Assembly (NCBI GenBank): GCA_964036295.1
Contig: OZ038466.1
Coordinates: 23,798,597-23,862,596 of the forward strand
Direction: 5' to 3'
Length of the DNA stretch: 64,000 nucleotides
DNA from: Plumapathes pennacea
Lineage: Eukaryota; Cnidaria; Anthozoa; Antipatharia; Myriopathidae
The notes below the pieces were generated by a model. The model worked only from the letters and a program-made list of their open reading frames with translations. It made no database searches and was not told where the DNA came from. Each line of letters opens with the position of its first letter. Positions within the stretch are counted from its first letter, which is position 1. The position numbers and the translations under genes are program-made. Positions 27,601 to 37,229 of this stretch are shown here, piece by piece.

Positions 27601-28145
27601 CGTCAAGTTTTCTTTTAGGAATGGCTTAGAGGTAGGTGGGACTCACAACGCCCCTCCCCCCCCCCCCCCCCCCCCAACCTTCTTGACAGCTTAGCGACCG
27701 CGCCGCTCTGTTCTTGACAGTTCCCTCTCACATAAAACTTCGAATATTTAAAATTGTTTTTCTCCAATCACAGGGAAAAGCTCTCAGTTACCAACTTCCC
27801 GGATGCACCAGCGATCCATGCACATTGGGCGAATTTGTTGCTGTCACGAACGCGATGAAAGTACGTGACATGACGTCATGGTGTGACGCGTGCAACAACA
27901 GGGAGCATCTGCTGTGTCACGCAAGCGAGCTAGTTCTCGCCACGCCCGATAAACATTCTTTTACTGCAGTGGGCGGTTTTTTCACGGGTGTGTTTGCCAC
28001 GCTTGTGATTGTGGGGGTGTCCGTTGGAGTTTGGCGTTTCATTCTGAAGAAACGGTGTCATACGCCGAGCAAACGTCCAATGCAAAGCTTGCCCGAACAG
28101 GAGTACTCACAGTTTTATCAACCACAACTTCATGACACTCTATGA
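20872..28145 (+). CDS. Membrane-anchored histidine acid phosphatase (ACP2/ACP3-like)
   Basis: Seven exons (20872-20944, 21622-21868, 22447-22540, 22973-23172, 23750-23957, 27443-27631, 27774-28145) join to 460 aa. An N-terminal signal peptide (LFSGTPCFAVALLLLNVVSG) precedes the catalytic VVISRHGSRT (RHGxR). Further family blocks are MFRAGKFARSHF, VRSSDYARTLNR, SFLFGLYPL, SVRNDQLLRGW, YDFIHLRKVYNHTFLNLT, SIGGGILANEI and FYSAHYPTIVSLFSAL. A membrane anchor (AVGGFFTGVFATLVIVGVSV) and a short cytoplasmic tail follow, as in lysosomal and transmembrane prostatic acid phosphatases. The lumenal/extracellular domain would hydrolyse phosphomonoesters. The usual HD proton-donor pair is HY here, so normal catalysis is in doubt. 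Intron 5 (3.5 kb) is full of repeats and carries an antisense small ORF. Confidence 0.88.
21905..22140 (+). repeat. 83-bp tandem repeat, GGACACCTCTCTAAAACxGAC family
   Basis: About 2.5 units of aagatggacacctctctaaa..cagacacttggtaggagxggtcctgtttcttcagtaatt. Related sequence occurs in a STIL intron at 55580-55760. Confidence 0.75.
22640..22850 (+). repeat. GGTCGGTA-rich tandem repeat
   Basis: Two near-identical ~84-bp blocks (agtcggtatgcggtcggtat; tctgtaagtggtccgtaaca) within phosphatase intron 3. Confidence 0.75.
23330..23560. repeat. Inverted-repeat (MITE-like) element rich in TTGCAACTTG
   Basis: Begins tgtcacacgaggcaatttt and contains direct and inverted copies of caacttgc/gcaagttg in phosphatase intron 4. 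Boundaries uncertain. Confidence 0.45.
24637..24702 (+). repeat. (TTTA)n microsatellite with flanking poly-T
   Basis: About 15 uninterrupted ATTT units followed by a T run, in phosphatase intron 5. Confidence 0.95.
25371..25601 (-). CDS. Small antisense ORF in phosphatase intron 5 (76 aa)
   Basis: Ser/Thr-rich hydrophilic ORF starting MASSREPNNNPD and ending SLIRDYIPDEL. The same frame is open 24 codons further upstream. No domain or signal recognised. It resembles a second small minus-strand ORF at 29927-30130 in its start (MAS) and end (I-x-x-Y-I/V-P-D/E-x-L), which is weak support for a real paralogous pair. May be non-coding. Confidence 0.3.
   Translation of the reverse strand: MASSREPNNNPDTSNSVASRSREMTQRTSTGDGNAFGERQLTTSRDSSISNCKANVHDSGGYSDYSLIRDYIPDEL
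25988..26163. repeat. MITE with TATAGACACGAGT terminal inverted repeats
   Basis: Perfect 13-bp ends, TATAGACACGAGT at 25988-26000 and ACTCGTGTCTATA at 26151-26163, extended by imperfect pairing inward. About 176 bp. Confidence 0.75.
26176..26279. repeat. ~100-bp near-perfect hairpin
   Basis: The central arm TTATTTTCGAGTGGTAAAAA (26205-26224) pairs exactly with 26230-26249, with imperfect extension to attaca..tgtaat at the edges. It sits next to the preceding MITE. Confidence 0.85.
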
Positions 28146-29926
28146 TGTGACGCCGAAAAAGAGACGAACAATCAGACCCGAGGTCTGGGGCGAGTGTGTT
28201 CGCTTGGGCTTTTGGGAATCACTGATCACATCGGATTTTCGTGAATGCGCTTGATAAGCGGGACAAAATGAGTAGAAATTAGTGTATAACCTTATGTCTT
28301 CGTTTTAACCTGATCACTGCTAAATGCAAGGAAATGTTACTCGTTGGGACCCCTTTCTCCTGGCCAGTGTTGGTTAGAGAGGCTGGCCACACTGAGGGAT
28401 AGTATAGAGGAGGGATACAAGACCCCACACTCAAACAAACCAAGACTCTTATCAAGTGGCCCAATTAATTATGTCGCAGATTGTAGCATCCTGTATGCGA
28501 CTCTAGAAATTCGAAGGGAAATAAAGTTTTTATGTAGGTATGTTTGCAAAATTCCCAATTCCTTTGGTCTCCACTTTTCCAAATCTATTTCAGCACCAGT
28601 CTTTTCCCAAGTAAGATTGTCGTGACATCAGCCGCAACGCTTGAATGGCACCGGTTTTTACAAAAGAAAAGAGCGTAACGCACTTGTTTTGAGTATGCAA
28701 ATGCTTGTCTTTAAGAATTGTTGTATAAATTTAGTTAAATACGTTCGCTTCGATGGCAATCACGCTTGGCGTCTTCGACTCTTGTATGATTAGATAAAAA
28801 GCGTTACTGTCTAAACAGCTTGACGTATTTTTCTGTTTGGCAAGGAAAAGTTCTTTTCCTAACTTGTCTCTGGAATGATCCTTTGACTCTAAGTTTTTAT
28901 GGCACTTCACTCTATTATTCAACAAAGAGCAATCAAACATGAAACTATTCACAGCCAGCTGCCTGCCATCTGATGAAGATATCAAACCTTATTATTACAC
29001 TGAGTTTGTCGTAGCTGAATATTGCTAAAATAGCGGGCCATACGGACCAAACGAATCGTAAAAACTGACGCGGAGAGCTCTAACATAAACGAATACGGCG
29101 GGAAAGTAACCCAAATTTTAGAAATGTAAATGATCATTTCCTAAGTCGCATTTATTGATTAGGCCCGGTCGCACTGTTTAGCGAATAATAACTCAGAATC
29201 GAGAGCAAAACGACGCTTTCTTCGAAGTTTGGTAGTGAGTCACCAGGTGACATATTCGGTCAGCGACAAAAGCCGTTTGCACTTGAAAAGTTGTAAATGT
29301 CGACACAAGTGCGATCCAATAAAACCTTATTAATAAAATCCGCTTTATTGCGCATAAAACCACCACAAGACACCGATAAGAAGTCGTAAATGTACATGCG
29401 CAGTGCGTTATACTCGTAGTAATACGGCCGCGGGACGGCCATGATTCAGCTGCATCGCTGCATCGCACAATATAATATGTAAAGTTATTTCCCAACATTG
29501 GCTGAAATTTCAAAAGTTAATGCGATGAAAATTCTAACGTTTAAAAATTAAATTTAGCACAGAAAAGTAAAGCGCCAGGATAAAAAGTTGTTTCACTGGT
29601 TGGCTTTGTAGAAAGTTCCTTTCATTGCTTTTCTTGACTGAATTATGACTATAGTGAACTCACTCGCCCTATCAACCGTTAATCGCTGTAGTCTAGTGTT
29701 CAAACTTGTTGTCACAAGAAGTTTAGTACACTGCACCTTCAAAGTAAAAGAAAACCGGTTCCTTGGCAGATGATTTACATAGTGGGTCATCGCCTGCATC
29801 AGTCTTACTCACAGTTTATTTATGGCACGGCCGCCGTGTTCCTCCACATTCCATGAAGAAATTTGGTCAGTTCCCAAAATAATCTTGAAGCGTGGTCGTA
29901 TACAGAATTGCGTCGTTCCAGTGAAG
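28146..29926. other. Intergenic, phosphatase 3' flank
   Basis: No supported gene. Short ORFs (for example 28731-28985 minus) show no recognisable domain. Contains the MITE at 29163-29325. Confidence 0.4.
29163..29325. repeat. MITE with CCGGTCGCACT ends (copy 1, diverged)
   Basis: Starts CCGGTCGCACT and ends AAGTGCGATCC. The interior (ataataactcagaatcgagagca .. gtttgcacttgaaaagtt) matches the copy at 36347-36511. Confidence 0.7.
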
Positions 29927-30130
29927 TCACAGTTTTTCGGGGACATAATTTTTGATGCTACAATCTTCGTTTTCGTTGTTGTGAACATTTCTCACTCCAA
30001 CACTCCCATCCCTGTGCGCATTACTATTGTCAACTGAAGTTGAGTCTTGAGCTGCGCCTTGCAATGACTCATTACTTTCTTCTCTAGGTAGAGTGTCTTT
30101 ATCAAGGTTGGAATCTTTCTTCGAGGCCAT
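29927..30130 (-). CDS. Small ORF, possible paralogue of the 25371-25601 ORF (67 aa)
   Basis: Hydrophilic ORF starting MASKKDSNLDKD and ending SIKNYVPEKL. No known domain. Same orientation as, and end similar to, the ORF at 25371-25601. Coding status uncertain. Confidence 0.3.
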   Translation of the reverse strand: MASKKDSNLDKDTLPREESNESLQGAAQDSTSVDNSNAHRDGSVGVRNVHNNENEDCSIKNYVPEKL

Positions 30131-30436
30131 AGTAAACGCTGGGTTGTGCCAAAGTCAGATAACATCCACTGTTCACCGTAAAGTAATTTTGTGTCACGAT
30201 GGCTTCGGTGCAAGGAATATTTTTACCCCCCTCAGTAGGTCAGCGTTCGTCCCCATTAATGTGTAACTCGATCCAACTCGAGACAAGTTAACATCTCATG
30301 TCCAAGCCTCCCCCCCCCCCCCCCCCCCCCGTTTTTCTTGTGCGCAACTAATATTATAGAAAGTGCATTGTAAGTTGCGTATCGACACTACTAGTATTGA
30401 GTTTCTTGCTAAGTCTTCAGATCTTTTACGAGTGTT

Positions 30437-30857
30437 ACACTCCCGGGGGGGGGGGGGGGGGGGGTACTCCCTTATATTTCCTATATAGGGATGTTTCGCC
30501 CGGGAGGGTATCACTTTCAGGGTCTTCTGTCTTAAACAGGGTATTAAATTTTACATTTTCGTGTCTTAAACAGGGTTATTTTCTGAAGATTTTCTCCTCT
30601 TCACCTCCCCCCTCAACCACATTTTTGCTCTCGTCATTTTCGCGTGATTTCTTCATATGTTCCAGTGGAAACGCGTGCAACGCAGGCTAACTTATCTAAA
30701 CTTAGTCTTGAACAGGGTATCAAATTAGAGCACTTTGTTTTAGACAGGGTAGCAAAATTTCCATTTTTGTGTCTTGAATAGGGTCAGGGTTTTATAGAGT
30801 CAGCGTAACACCCCTACCCAAATAGTACCCCCCCCCCCCCCCCCCGGGGGTTACACT
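30437..30857. repeat. MITE bounded by poly-G / poly-C inverted ends
   Basis: Left end acactcccGGGG(n)tact (G run 30446-30463), right end agtaCCCC(n)gggggttacact (C run near 30830-30846). The interior has repeated tgtcttaaacagggtat motifs. A separate C run lies at 30311-30330. Confidence 0.65.
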
Positions 30858-30954
30858 GAACTACAAAACCGCTGATTCAGAAATAAGATGACCGCCCCCG
30901 TGTCAGGGTTGTGCCGTACACCCTACTTCCGACTCAGGGGCCTGACATTGCTCA

Positions 30955-31100
30955 TGCCCATTCTTCTGGGTCCTGACATTGTACATCGGCCCAGTCTACA
31001 GGGTCCTAGCATTGTACATCGGCCCAGTCTACAGGGTCCTAACATTGTACATCGGCCCAATCTCCGGGCTCCTGACGTTGTCCGTCGGCACCTACAGGCG
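30955..31100 (+). repeat. 33-bp tandem repeat, about 4 copies
   Basis: Units of gggtcctgacattgtacatc ggcccagtctaca just upstream of the methyltransferase start. Read in frame it would extend the protein N-terminally with GPxIVHRPSLQ repeats, but this is more likely 5' UTR. Confidence 0.85.
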
Positions 31101-31585
31101 TCCAACATGGTTAGGGGGAATGGGAACCAGCAGGCAAGCCCACGCTGTTTTCCCTCCGGCAAAAGCAAAATGGCGAGCGCTGAGGGTGCAGCAGCGGCTT
31201 TGTACAGGGACACTGCCAACGTACAGTATAAAGATGGAAAGAAGTTTGTGGAAGAGATATCGCCCAAGCCTGGAGACATAGTACTAGATATAGGTTGTGG
31301 AACGGGCGGGGTGACGGCACATCTTGCCGAGTTTGTCGGACACCATGGGAAAGTAACGGGTGTCGATCCTGATGATGCACGAATCAAACTCGCCCAGGCG
31401 ACCTACCAGCAAGTTGAGAATCTTAGGGCCCATTCACACTTGGATCGGTTCTGAGATCGGTACTGAGATCGGTGCTGAGATCGATCTGAGATCGATCTGA
31501 GATCGCATCGGCGCGCGTTCACACTAGAGAACAAAACTATGCCCGTTGGGGGAGGGGCAAGGGTGTTTGCCGGGAAATCTGAAAG

Positions 31586-33281
31586 ATGGCGGAAAGAGCT
31601 CTTCTGAAGTATGTGGAGGAAGAATGGCGTCGTTTCACCAGGAAACAGAAAGCGAAAAGATTGGCAAGCGAAGGAGACCTGAGAAGCCTGATGGCTCGAA
31701 GAAGAAGGGTGCAGGAATCCTTTTTATTCTTGATCTCGAACGTACTCCAGGTCAAACCACGGATCTATTGGGTAGAACCTGGGAGGGCTGGCAGTTTCTT
31801 TTGGGAGAGAACCGTAAGCAGCTGGGATGGCCCTGATTTCGACCACCTTTGGGTCCAAAACTTCCGCCTAAAGAAGACAACTTTTCTCTTCATTTGCCAA
31901 CAACTGGATGCAACGCTGACGAAGCAAAATACTCGAATGAGAGATGCCATCCCTACCGAGAAACGAGTTGCATTGTGTATCTGGCACCTAGCCACGGGGG
32001 AGGACATGCGTTCACTAGCGTGGCGATTTGACACTGGAAAGTCAACAGCGTGCACCATAGTAAACGAAGTGTGTCAAGCCATTGTTTGCCAGCTCTTGCC
32101 ACTGTACGTGAAATGGCCAACTGGGGAAGACCTTGAGAAGTCTGTCGCTGGGTTTCGTTCGACCTGGAATTTCCCGCAGTGTGTGGGCGCAATTGACGGC
32201 ACACACATTGAAAATTGCGGCCCCTCCAGAGTGCAGCTCTGATTATTACAACAGAAAAGGGAGGTACTCCATTATAATGCAGGCTGTCGTGGACCATGCA
32301 TGCAGGTATGAGTAATTAAGAATATCAAATTGTAAATAATAGTTTTACATTAGGATGGTGGGAACGGTCAGGGATGGGGAATAATTTTGTTTGTTCTTCT
32401 GAAGAGATATTAGCTCAAAATATTTTAATTTCTATCCAACTAATTGATTATCACACTTTGTAACTCGATGATCAATTGTATTATATTGAAAGGTTCACAG
32501 ACATATGCATAAAATGGCCAGGCAAGGTCCATGATGCCAGAGTGCTGGTAAACTCTAGTCTGTATGAGAAGGCTCAAAGTGGAAACCTTTTTCCAAATGT
32601 ATGTAATATGCATATACATTGTCTGTATACAATCATGTTTTCATGTATGAGTGTATGTATGTAATAGGTATGTATGTATGTACTGTATGTATGTATGTAT
32701 GTAATAGTATTTATATGTATGTATGTACATTGTGTATGTATGTATTCTTGGTTTGCATGTGACGTCATAAGAAGGCAGTGAGTGCAAACCAAGAATACAA
32801 GTGTATGTGTATGCTTAAGTACAGTAGTGGTTGAAATTTTGTCCCTTTTTTGCAGTGCACAGAAGAGATTGCTGGTGTAGATGTTCCTCTGCAGATTATT
32901 GGGGACCCAGCCTACCCATTGCTGCCATGGTTGATGAAACGATTCCCTGAAAATGGTACCCTGACAGCAGAGCAAAAGCACTTCAACTACTGTTTGAGCA
33001 GAGCAAGGATGGTTGTTGAAGCTGCCTTTGGGAGGCTCAAGGGTAGATTTAGATGTCTACTTAAACGAAATGATACAACTCTGAAATATCTTCCAACAAA
33101 AACAGCTGCTTGCTGTGTGCTACACAATCTTTGTGAATCAAGGAATGAGGAATTTGATGATGAATTGCTAGCCAACATTCAGGTAGACAGCCCTGACCAG
33201 TCTGTCTCATTGGACATGGCTGATGGTACAACAGCCAGTGCTATAAGAAATGCTTTGGTTCAATATTGTTCATCATCATAG
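31586..33281 (+). pseudogene. Harbinger DDE transposase (HARBI1-like), with a 1-nt frameshift
   Basis: Exons 31586-32305, 32493-32598 and 32856-33281. Family landmarks are the N-terminal helix-turn-helix region (RVALCIWHLATGEDMRSLAW), first catalytic Asp in CVGAIDGTH, KVHDARVLVNS, second Asp in IIGDPAYPLLPWLMK, and the Glu in MVVEAAFGRLKGRF; the DDE triad is present. Just after GTHI the frame breaks: the 32209-32214 stretch (attgaaaatt) has one base too many, so the first frame ends at about 32242 and the conserved sequence continues one frame over (APPECSSDYYNRKG). It is a real lesion or a sequencing error. An intron holds a (TGTA)n microsatellite. Confidence 0.92.
32640..32745 (+). repeat. 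(TGTA)n microsatellite in transposase intron
   Basis: Imperfect run of gtatgtatgtatgtatg interrupted by taatagg and tactg. Confidence 0.9.
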
Positions 33282-33559
33282 CTTTTAATTATTTACAAAC
33301 AAACAACATTTTGTCTTATTGGGCATAATGGTGCAACAGTCTTGCTTGCATAAGATATGCTATGCATGTTTTAATGTTGCTCATCATAATATAGTTATTT
33401 CTGTACAAACAAACAAGAGGAAAAAGTGAGACAAGAAAACAGTATAAATGTATTTTCAATCTACCACTGGTAATTTCAACATTTTATCAAGGTAACTTGA
33501 AGACAAAGCTAGCTTACACTATTGATAAACGAAAACAGACAGAAAGTCACTGAGCCAAT

Positions 33560-35022
33560 TTACAATTGGAAATATGACTGTGAGTTGGCATAACTGATAT
33601 TTTGTGACCCTGAAGGATCCTCCCTTGGTACCGAATAAACTAGCTGTTGGGGAGCATTAAAGGACAACATCCTAGCCAACAGTTCAGAAGATTCCTTCTG
33701 TGCTTTTATCTCTTCCATTCGCAATGCAGCATCTCTTTCTACTTGCTCTCTCATATGGTTGAGGTACTTAGTATCTGTCTCCTTCTGATACTCAAGAAAA
33801 GCTGCCATTGCTTTCTCCATGGCACCAATTTTTTGGGCTTTCACTTTCTTCTTGGGTGGTTTTGCCATTGCCTTCCTTTTCTGGGGAGTCTGTGCTGCTG
33901 TTTCAAATTCTGTAGATGTACTGGATGCTTCCGAAGCATCCAATGTTCCATTGCCTGTAAAGTCATTGCCAACATCATTTACAATGCGGAATTGAACAAA
34001 AGAATGCCCTTTTTGAAAATCACATCATGTGACATAGGCCATCTATAATGAATTTTGATAGAATAATGGATGTTTCTTGAAGAATAGATAGGGGTGGGCA
34101 GGGGGTTAGTGGGGGGAGGGGGGGGGGGGGGGGGGGAGGAACTTGGGGCACCCTGAGTACTTTTCATAAGGTGTATGCTCAGAAATCTACCTCCAATGCA
34201 GTCATCCAGTTGACAGTTTGGGCAATTAAACTCGTCTTCCTCGGCGTAGACTCTGGTGCAACCACTTTCTACAAGAGCTCCTGCTGTGTGCACCCTCTCT
34301 TTGTAGCCACATTGAGCACATTCTTTTTCCACCATCACCCCCCTCCCATACTTTTCATATAGCTCATCACCTGAGAAAATAAGCGAAAAGCTGTAATTCT
34401 GGATTTGGCAAACCACCAAAGTGGTAGTACTTTCTATATGAATAAATACAAAGGCGAACTCGAATCGGACATCATACATAAATAAACAGCTTGATTCAAG
34501 GACATACATATTATGATGGACTGGAATAATAATGATGTTCCTGTTATTAGTTAGCTGGCAACAAACGAACTACAAGTGTGACAGGCAGCCTGAGTGTTGA
34601 CCTTATTCAGTCTATTCCAAGACGAAACGCTTACCGTTTTCTTCATCTGCTTCGTGTTCAGTGGAGGCAGTTCCACGGGTAGATGTGTCAATAGCGTTTT
34701 CGAGGCCGGTTGCCTCAGGCCGGTCGCCTAAAAAGTTGTCCAGCTCCTGAAAAAATGGAGGTGGCGTCTTTCTGGAATTCCCAGACTTCGCCAAAGAGTC
34801 CTTGAACTTCTTATACTCCGTCTTCAGGTGTTTGACCTTTGTGCGGCATTGCTTCATATCACGGCCCTCAAAGCCAGCATTTAACAAGGCTTCCGCGATG
34901 GCTGCATAAACTTCAGCATTTCTGTGCTGCGTATCCATCTTTCCCTGAATTTTTCGATCCCCCCATGCTGCAATTAGTGCTTTTGTCTCAGCAGGAGACC
35001 ACGCTTCTCCCCGCTTCGCCAT
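33560..35022 (-). CDS. Harbinger Myb/SANT-like DNA-binding protein with zinc-ribbon-like insert
   Basis: Three exons on the minus strand (34635-35022, 34191-34370, 33560-33954) give 320 aa. Residues ~1-95 are a Myb/SANT-like (trihelix) domain (WSPAETKALIAAWGD .. CRTKVKHLKTEYKKFKD). Residues ~130-190, from their own exon, contain CAQCG and CPNCQLDDC, a CxxC..CxxC zinc-ribbon-like pattern. Residues ~200-320 have a basic stretch (KRKAMAKPPKKKVKAQK), likely nuclear localisation, and a charged helix (YLNHMREQVERDAALRMEEIKAQ) likely to form a coiled coil. In known Harbingers this second protein helps import the transposase to the nucleus and recruits it to the subterminal repeats. The Cys module is not something I know from NAIF1-type proteins. 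Confidence 0.85.
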
Positions 35023-35834
35023 AGTTAATCGAAAAACGCGGGAAGGACGCGTACTGACTTGTCACCAGATTTCCCGGTCAGCCCGGTTCTCAGTCCGCTT
35101 GCGTTCACACTGGAGGCGGACCGATCTCAGATCGATCTCAGATCGATCTCAGACCACCTCCTAATGCGAGCTGAGTTAGATCGATCTGAGATCGCTTGGA
35201 GCGTTCACACTTAAAACGCATTTTGCCAGATCGATCTCAGATCGATCTCAGATCGCTTTTTTCGTCAAGTGTGAACGGGCCCTTACTTTTGTGGAGGGAG
35301 ACTGTGTACAGTTTCCAGATGTGGGCCTCGAGAAGTACGATTTGATCTTCTCAAATTATGTCTTTCACTGGATCTTCAATAAAGAAGAAGCCATCAAGAC
35401 CGCTTATCGTAGTCTTAAACCTGGAGGTCGAATTGCTTTCCAGTTCAACGGAGAGCATCCGCTGTTAATCGAGAAAGCATTCCTGGAATTTTTTCCTGAG
35501 CACACCAAAGAGCCGATCTGCTTGGAGGAAATCGATTCCGATGCTGTAGAGCAGTATTTTCGGGACGCCGGATTTGACATCAGCAAGCTTCATCGTTATA
35601 CTTGGAAGGAATATTTCGACACCTTGTCCGACTTTTTCAAATGGCTTGATGGAACATCGCCTGTGGCAAGGGAGGCTTTGATTACCGAAGAACGACTGGA
35701 GAAATTTGTTTCTCCTATGGAAGATGGAAGAATCCTGCTCGAGGCTCCTGTCATTCAAATAGTTGGCACGAAATGATAAAAGAATACATAATGAAAGAAC
35801 GCTATTATCGTATGTCGCGTGCATCTGTAGTTAT

Positions 35835-36249
35835 AGTACGTATTCCATATATGGAACAACCGGACGAGCGAATACCTGGCCCTGATGAGCAAATACATTG
35901 CCCCAACGAGCAAATACGCAACCTTGAATAATAATTAGCCGTAACTTTGCAACTGGATAAACAGTGTTTGGATTATAGTTTAGACTTAGATTTAAGGTTG
36001 GAGTTAGGGTTAGGGTTAGAGTTAGGGTTAGGTTTAGGGTTAGGATTAGGGTTATGGTCAGGGTTAGGCCGTAATTTTCGTATATCTATATGTATTTCTC
36101 ACTCGCATCAATTCAATTTACGGCTAATTATTATTCAAGGTTGCGTATTTGCTCATGGGGCAATGTATTTGCTCATCAGGGCAATGTATTTGCTCATCAG
36201 GGCCAGGTATTTGCTCGTCCGGTTATGCCTTATAAGGAATACGTACTAT
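35835..36249. mobile_element. Foldback element with TTAGGG-like telomeric repeats in its loop
   Basis: The left arm (agtacgtattcc .. gagcaaatacattgcccc .. aataataattagccgtaa, 35836-35945) is inverted at 36118-36247 (ttacggctaattattatt .. ggggcaatgtatttgctc .. ggaatacgtact). The interior, about 35998-36070, is a degenerate (TTAGGG/TTAGGGTTAGAG)n run. Confidence 0.85.
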
Positions 36250-36346
36250 ATATACCTATCGTCGAGTGACACCCGCTTAGAATCGATCGACTCGACTACT
36301 GCATGTGCGAATTTTGGAAGGTTTTGCATTAGTATCTCTTTTGACC

Positions 36347-36511
36347 CGGTCGCACTAGGAAGTTTAGTCGATAATAACTCATCATCGAGAGCAACATGAC
36401 GGCTTCTTTACTGTTTGGTGGCAACTGCTGGCATACAATTCTGTTGACAAGCGCTGTTTGCACTTCAAATGATACAAATGTCGATATTAATGTCGGACGA
36501 GTGCGACCGGA
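36347..36511. repeat. MITE with CCGGTCGCACT ends (copy 2)
   Basis: CCGGTCGCACT .. AGTGCGACCGG, about 165 bp. The interior resembles 29163-29325. Confidence 0.8.
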
Positions 36512-37229
36512 GCCTTTCTTGCTTTAACGTAACAATTGCTTTGTTACGTTAACTGTATCAAGACGTGTAGTTCATACCATATTGAATGCAGCCTATTTAC
36601 TCGAAGTATGACCACACTGACTGTTATTTCACTTCATGCACAGCTGACCGCTCTCCCCAAACTCCACGGCCGCGCTACTATTTTTTTTTCACACGGCCTG
36701 ATAATCAGGGATTCGTGTAAGAACAAAAGATTTAGTGTATATTGTATTGATTCACACCAGCACTCGTTTTATTCATTGTGGTATAAAATTATGTTTTCAA
36801 TAATAGATGTCGGCCTTCCTTTCGAGTTGAGAGTGCGATCATAATAGCTAAGCCACTCATTGTATCTTCTCTGTGTCCAGTTATACAATCCGACTGATCT
36901 AGAACTCAAGTCTCAAGACATACATCAATCATTTGTGTTTTGACTGGTACCCTGACCTTCACTTTATTATCGACAATATTATAAACAAGATAAAGTTAAT
37001 ATAGCCAAAGGGATAATCAGTTCGTGAACCGCAAATTTCCTCCTGTCTTTCGCCCTCACGTTCAATAATTAGGCAAACATGTCTTCAGCGACAAAACCCA
37101 CTATTGAAAAACTTGAACCGAATCGGTTCCAAGTCGGTGATTTATCCGAAAGCGTAAGAACTGACTAATGTACAGTTTGCTTTCGAATTATGACACAAAA
37201 AGAGTAGTTTAAAACTCAAGAAGGGTTTT
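36512..37229. other. Intergenic
   Basis: AT-rich; no gene recognised. Probably includes the 3' UTR of the Tctex1 gene. Confidence 0.4.

Larger units (their letters stand above)
31426..35282. mobile_element. PIF/Harbinger DNA transposon, 3,857 bp, with TTA target duplication
   Basis: Ends GGGCCCATTCACACTTG (31426) and CAAGTGTGAACGGGCCC (35266-35282) are near-perfect terminal inverted repeats. They are flanked by TTA on both sides (31423-31425, 35283-35285), the 3-bp TWA duplication typical of PIF/Harbinger. Subterminal arrays of GATCGATCTGAGATCG occur at 31441-31510 and 35120-35255. It encodes the two usual proteins, a DDE transposase (plus) and a Myb/SANT-like protein (minus), convergently. 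Target gene: the methyltransferase. Confidence 0.97.
31170..35776 (+). pseudogene. Class I SAM-dependent methyltransferase, single exon, split by Harbinger insertion
   Basis: The coding sequence is 31170-31425 plus 35286-35776; read without the insert and one TTA it would be 248 aa in one frame. Motif I is VLDIGCGTGGVTAHL, followed by VTGVDPD, then after the insert FVEGDCVQFPD, YDLIFSNYVFHWI and LKPGGRIAFQFNG. This is the Methyltransf_11/25 fold, similar to trans-aconitate or juvenile-hormone-acid methyltransferase-like proteins; the substrate is unknown. As sequenced, the frame runs into the element and stops at 31454 (94 aa), losing the catalytic C-terminal part. The start at 31170 was chosen because the frame upstream is a 33-bp repeat. 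The gene may be intact on another haplotype. Confidence 0.88.
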
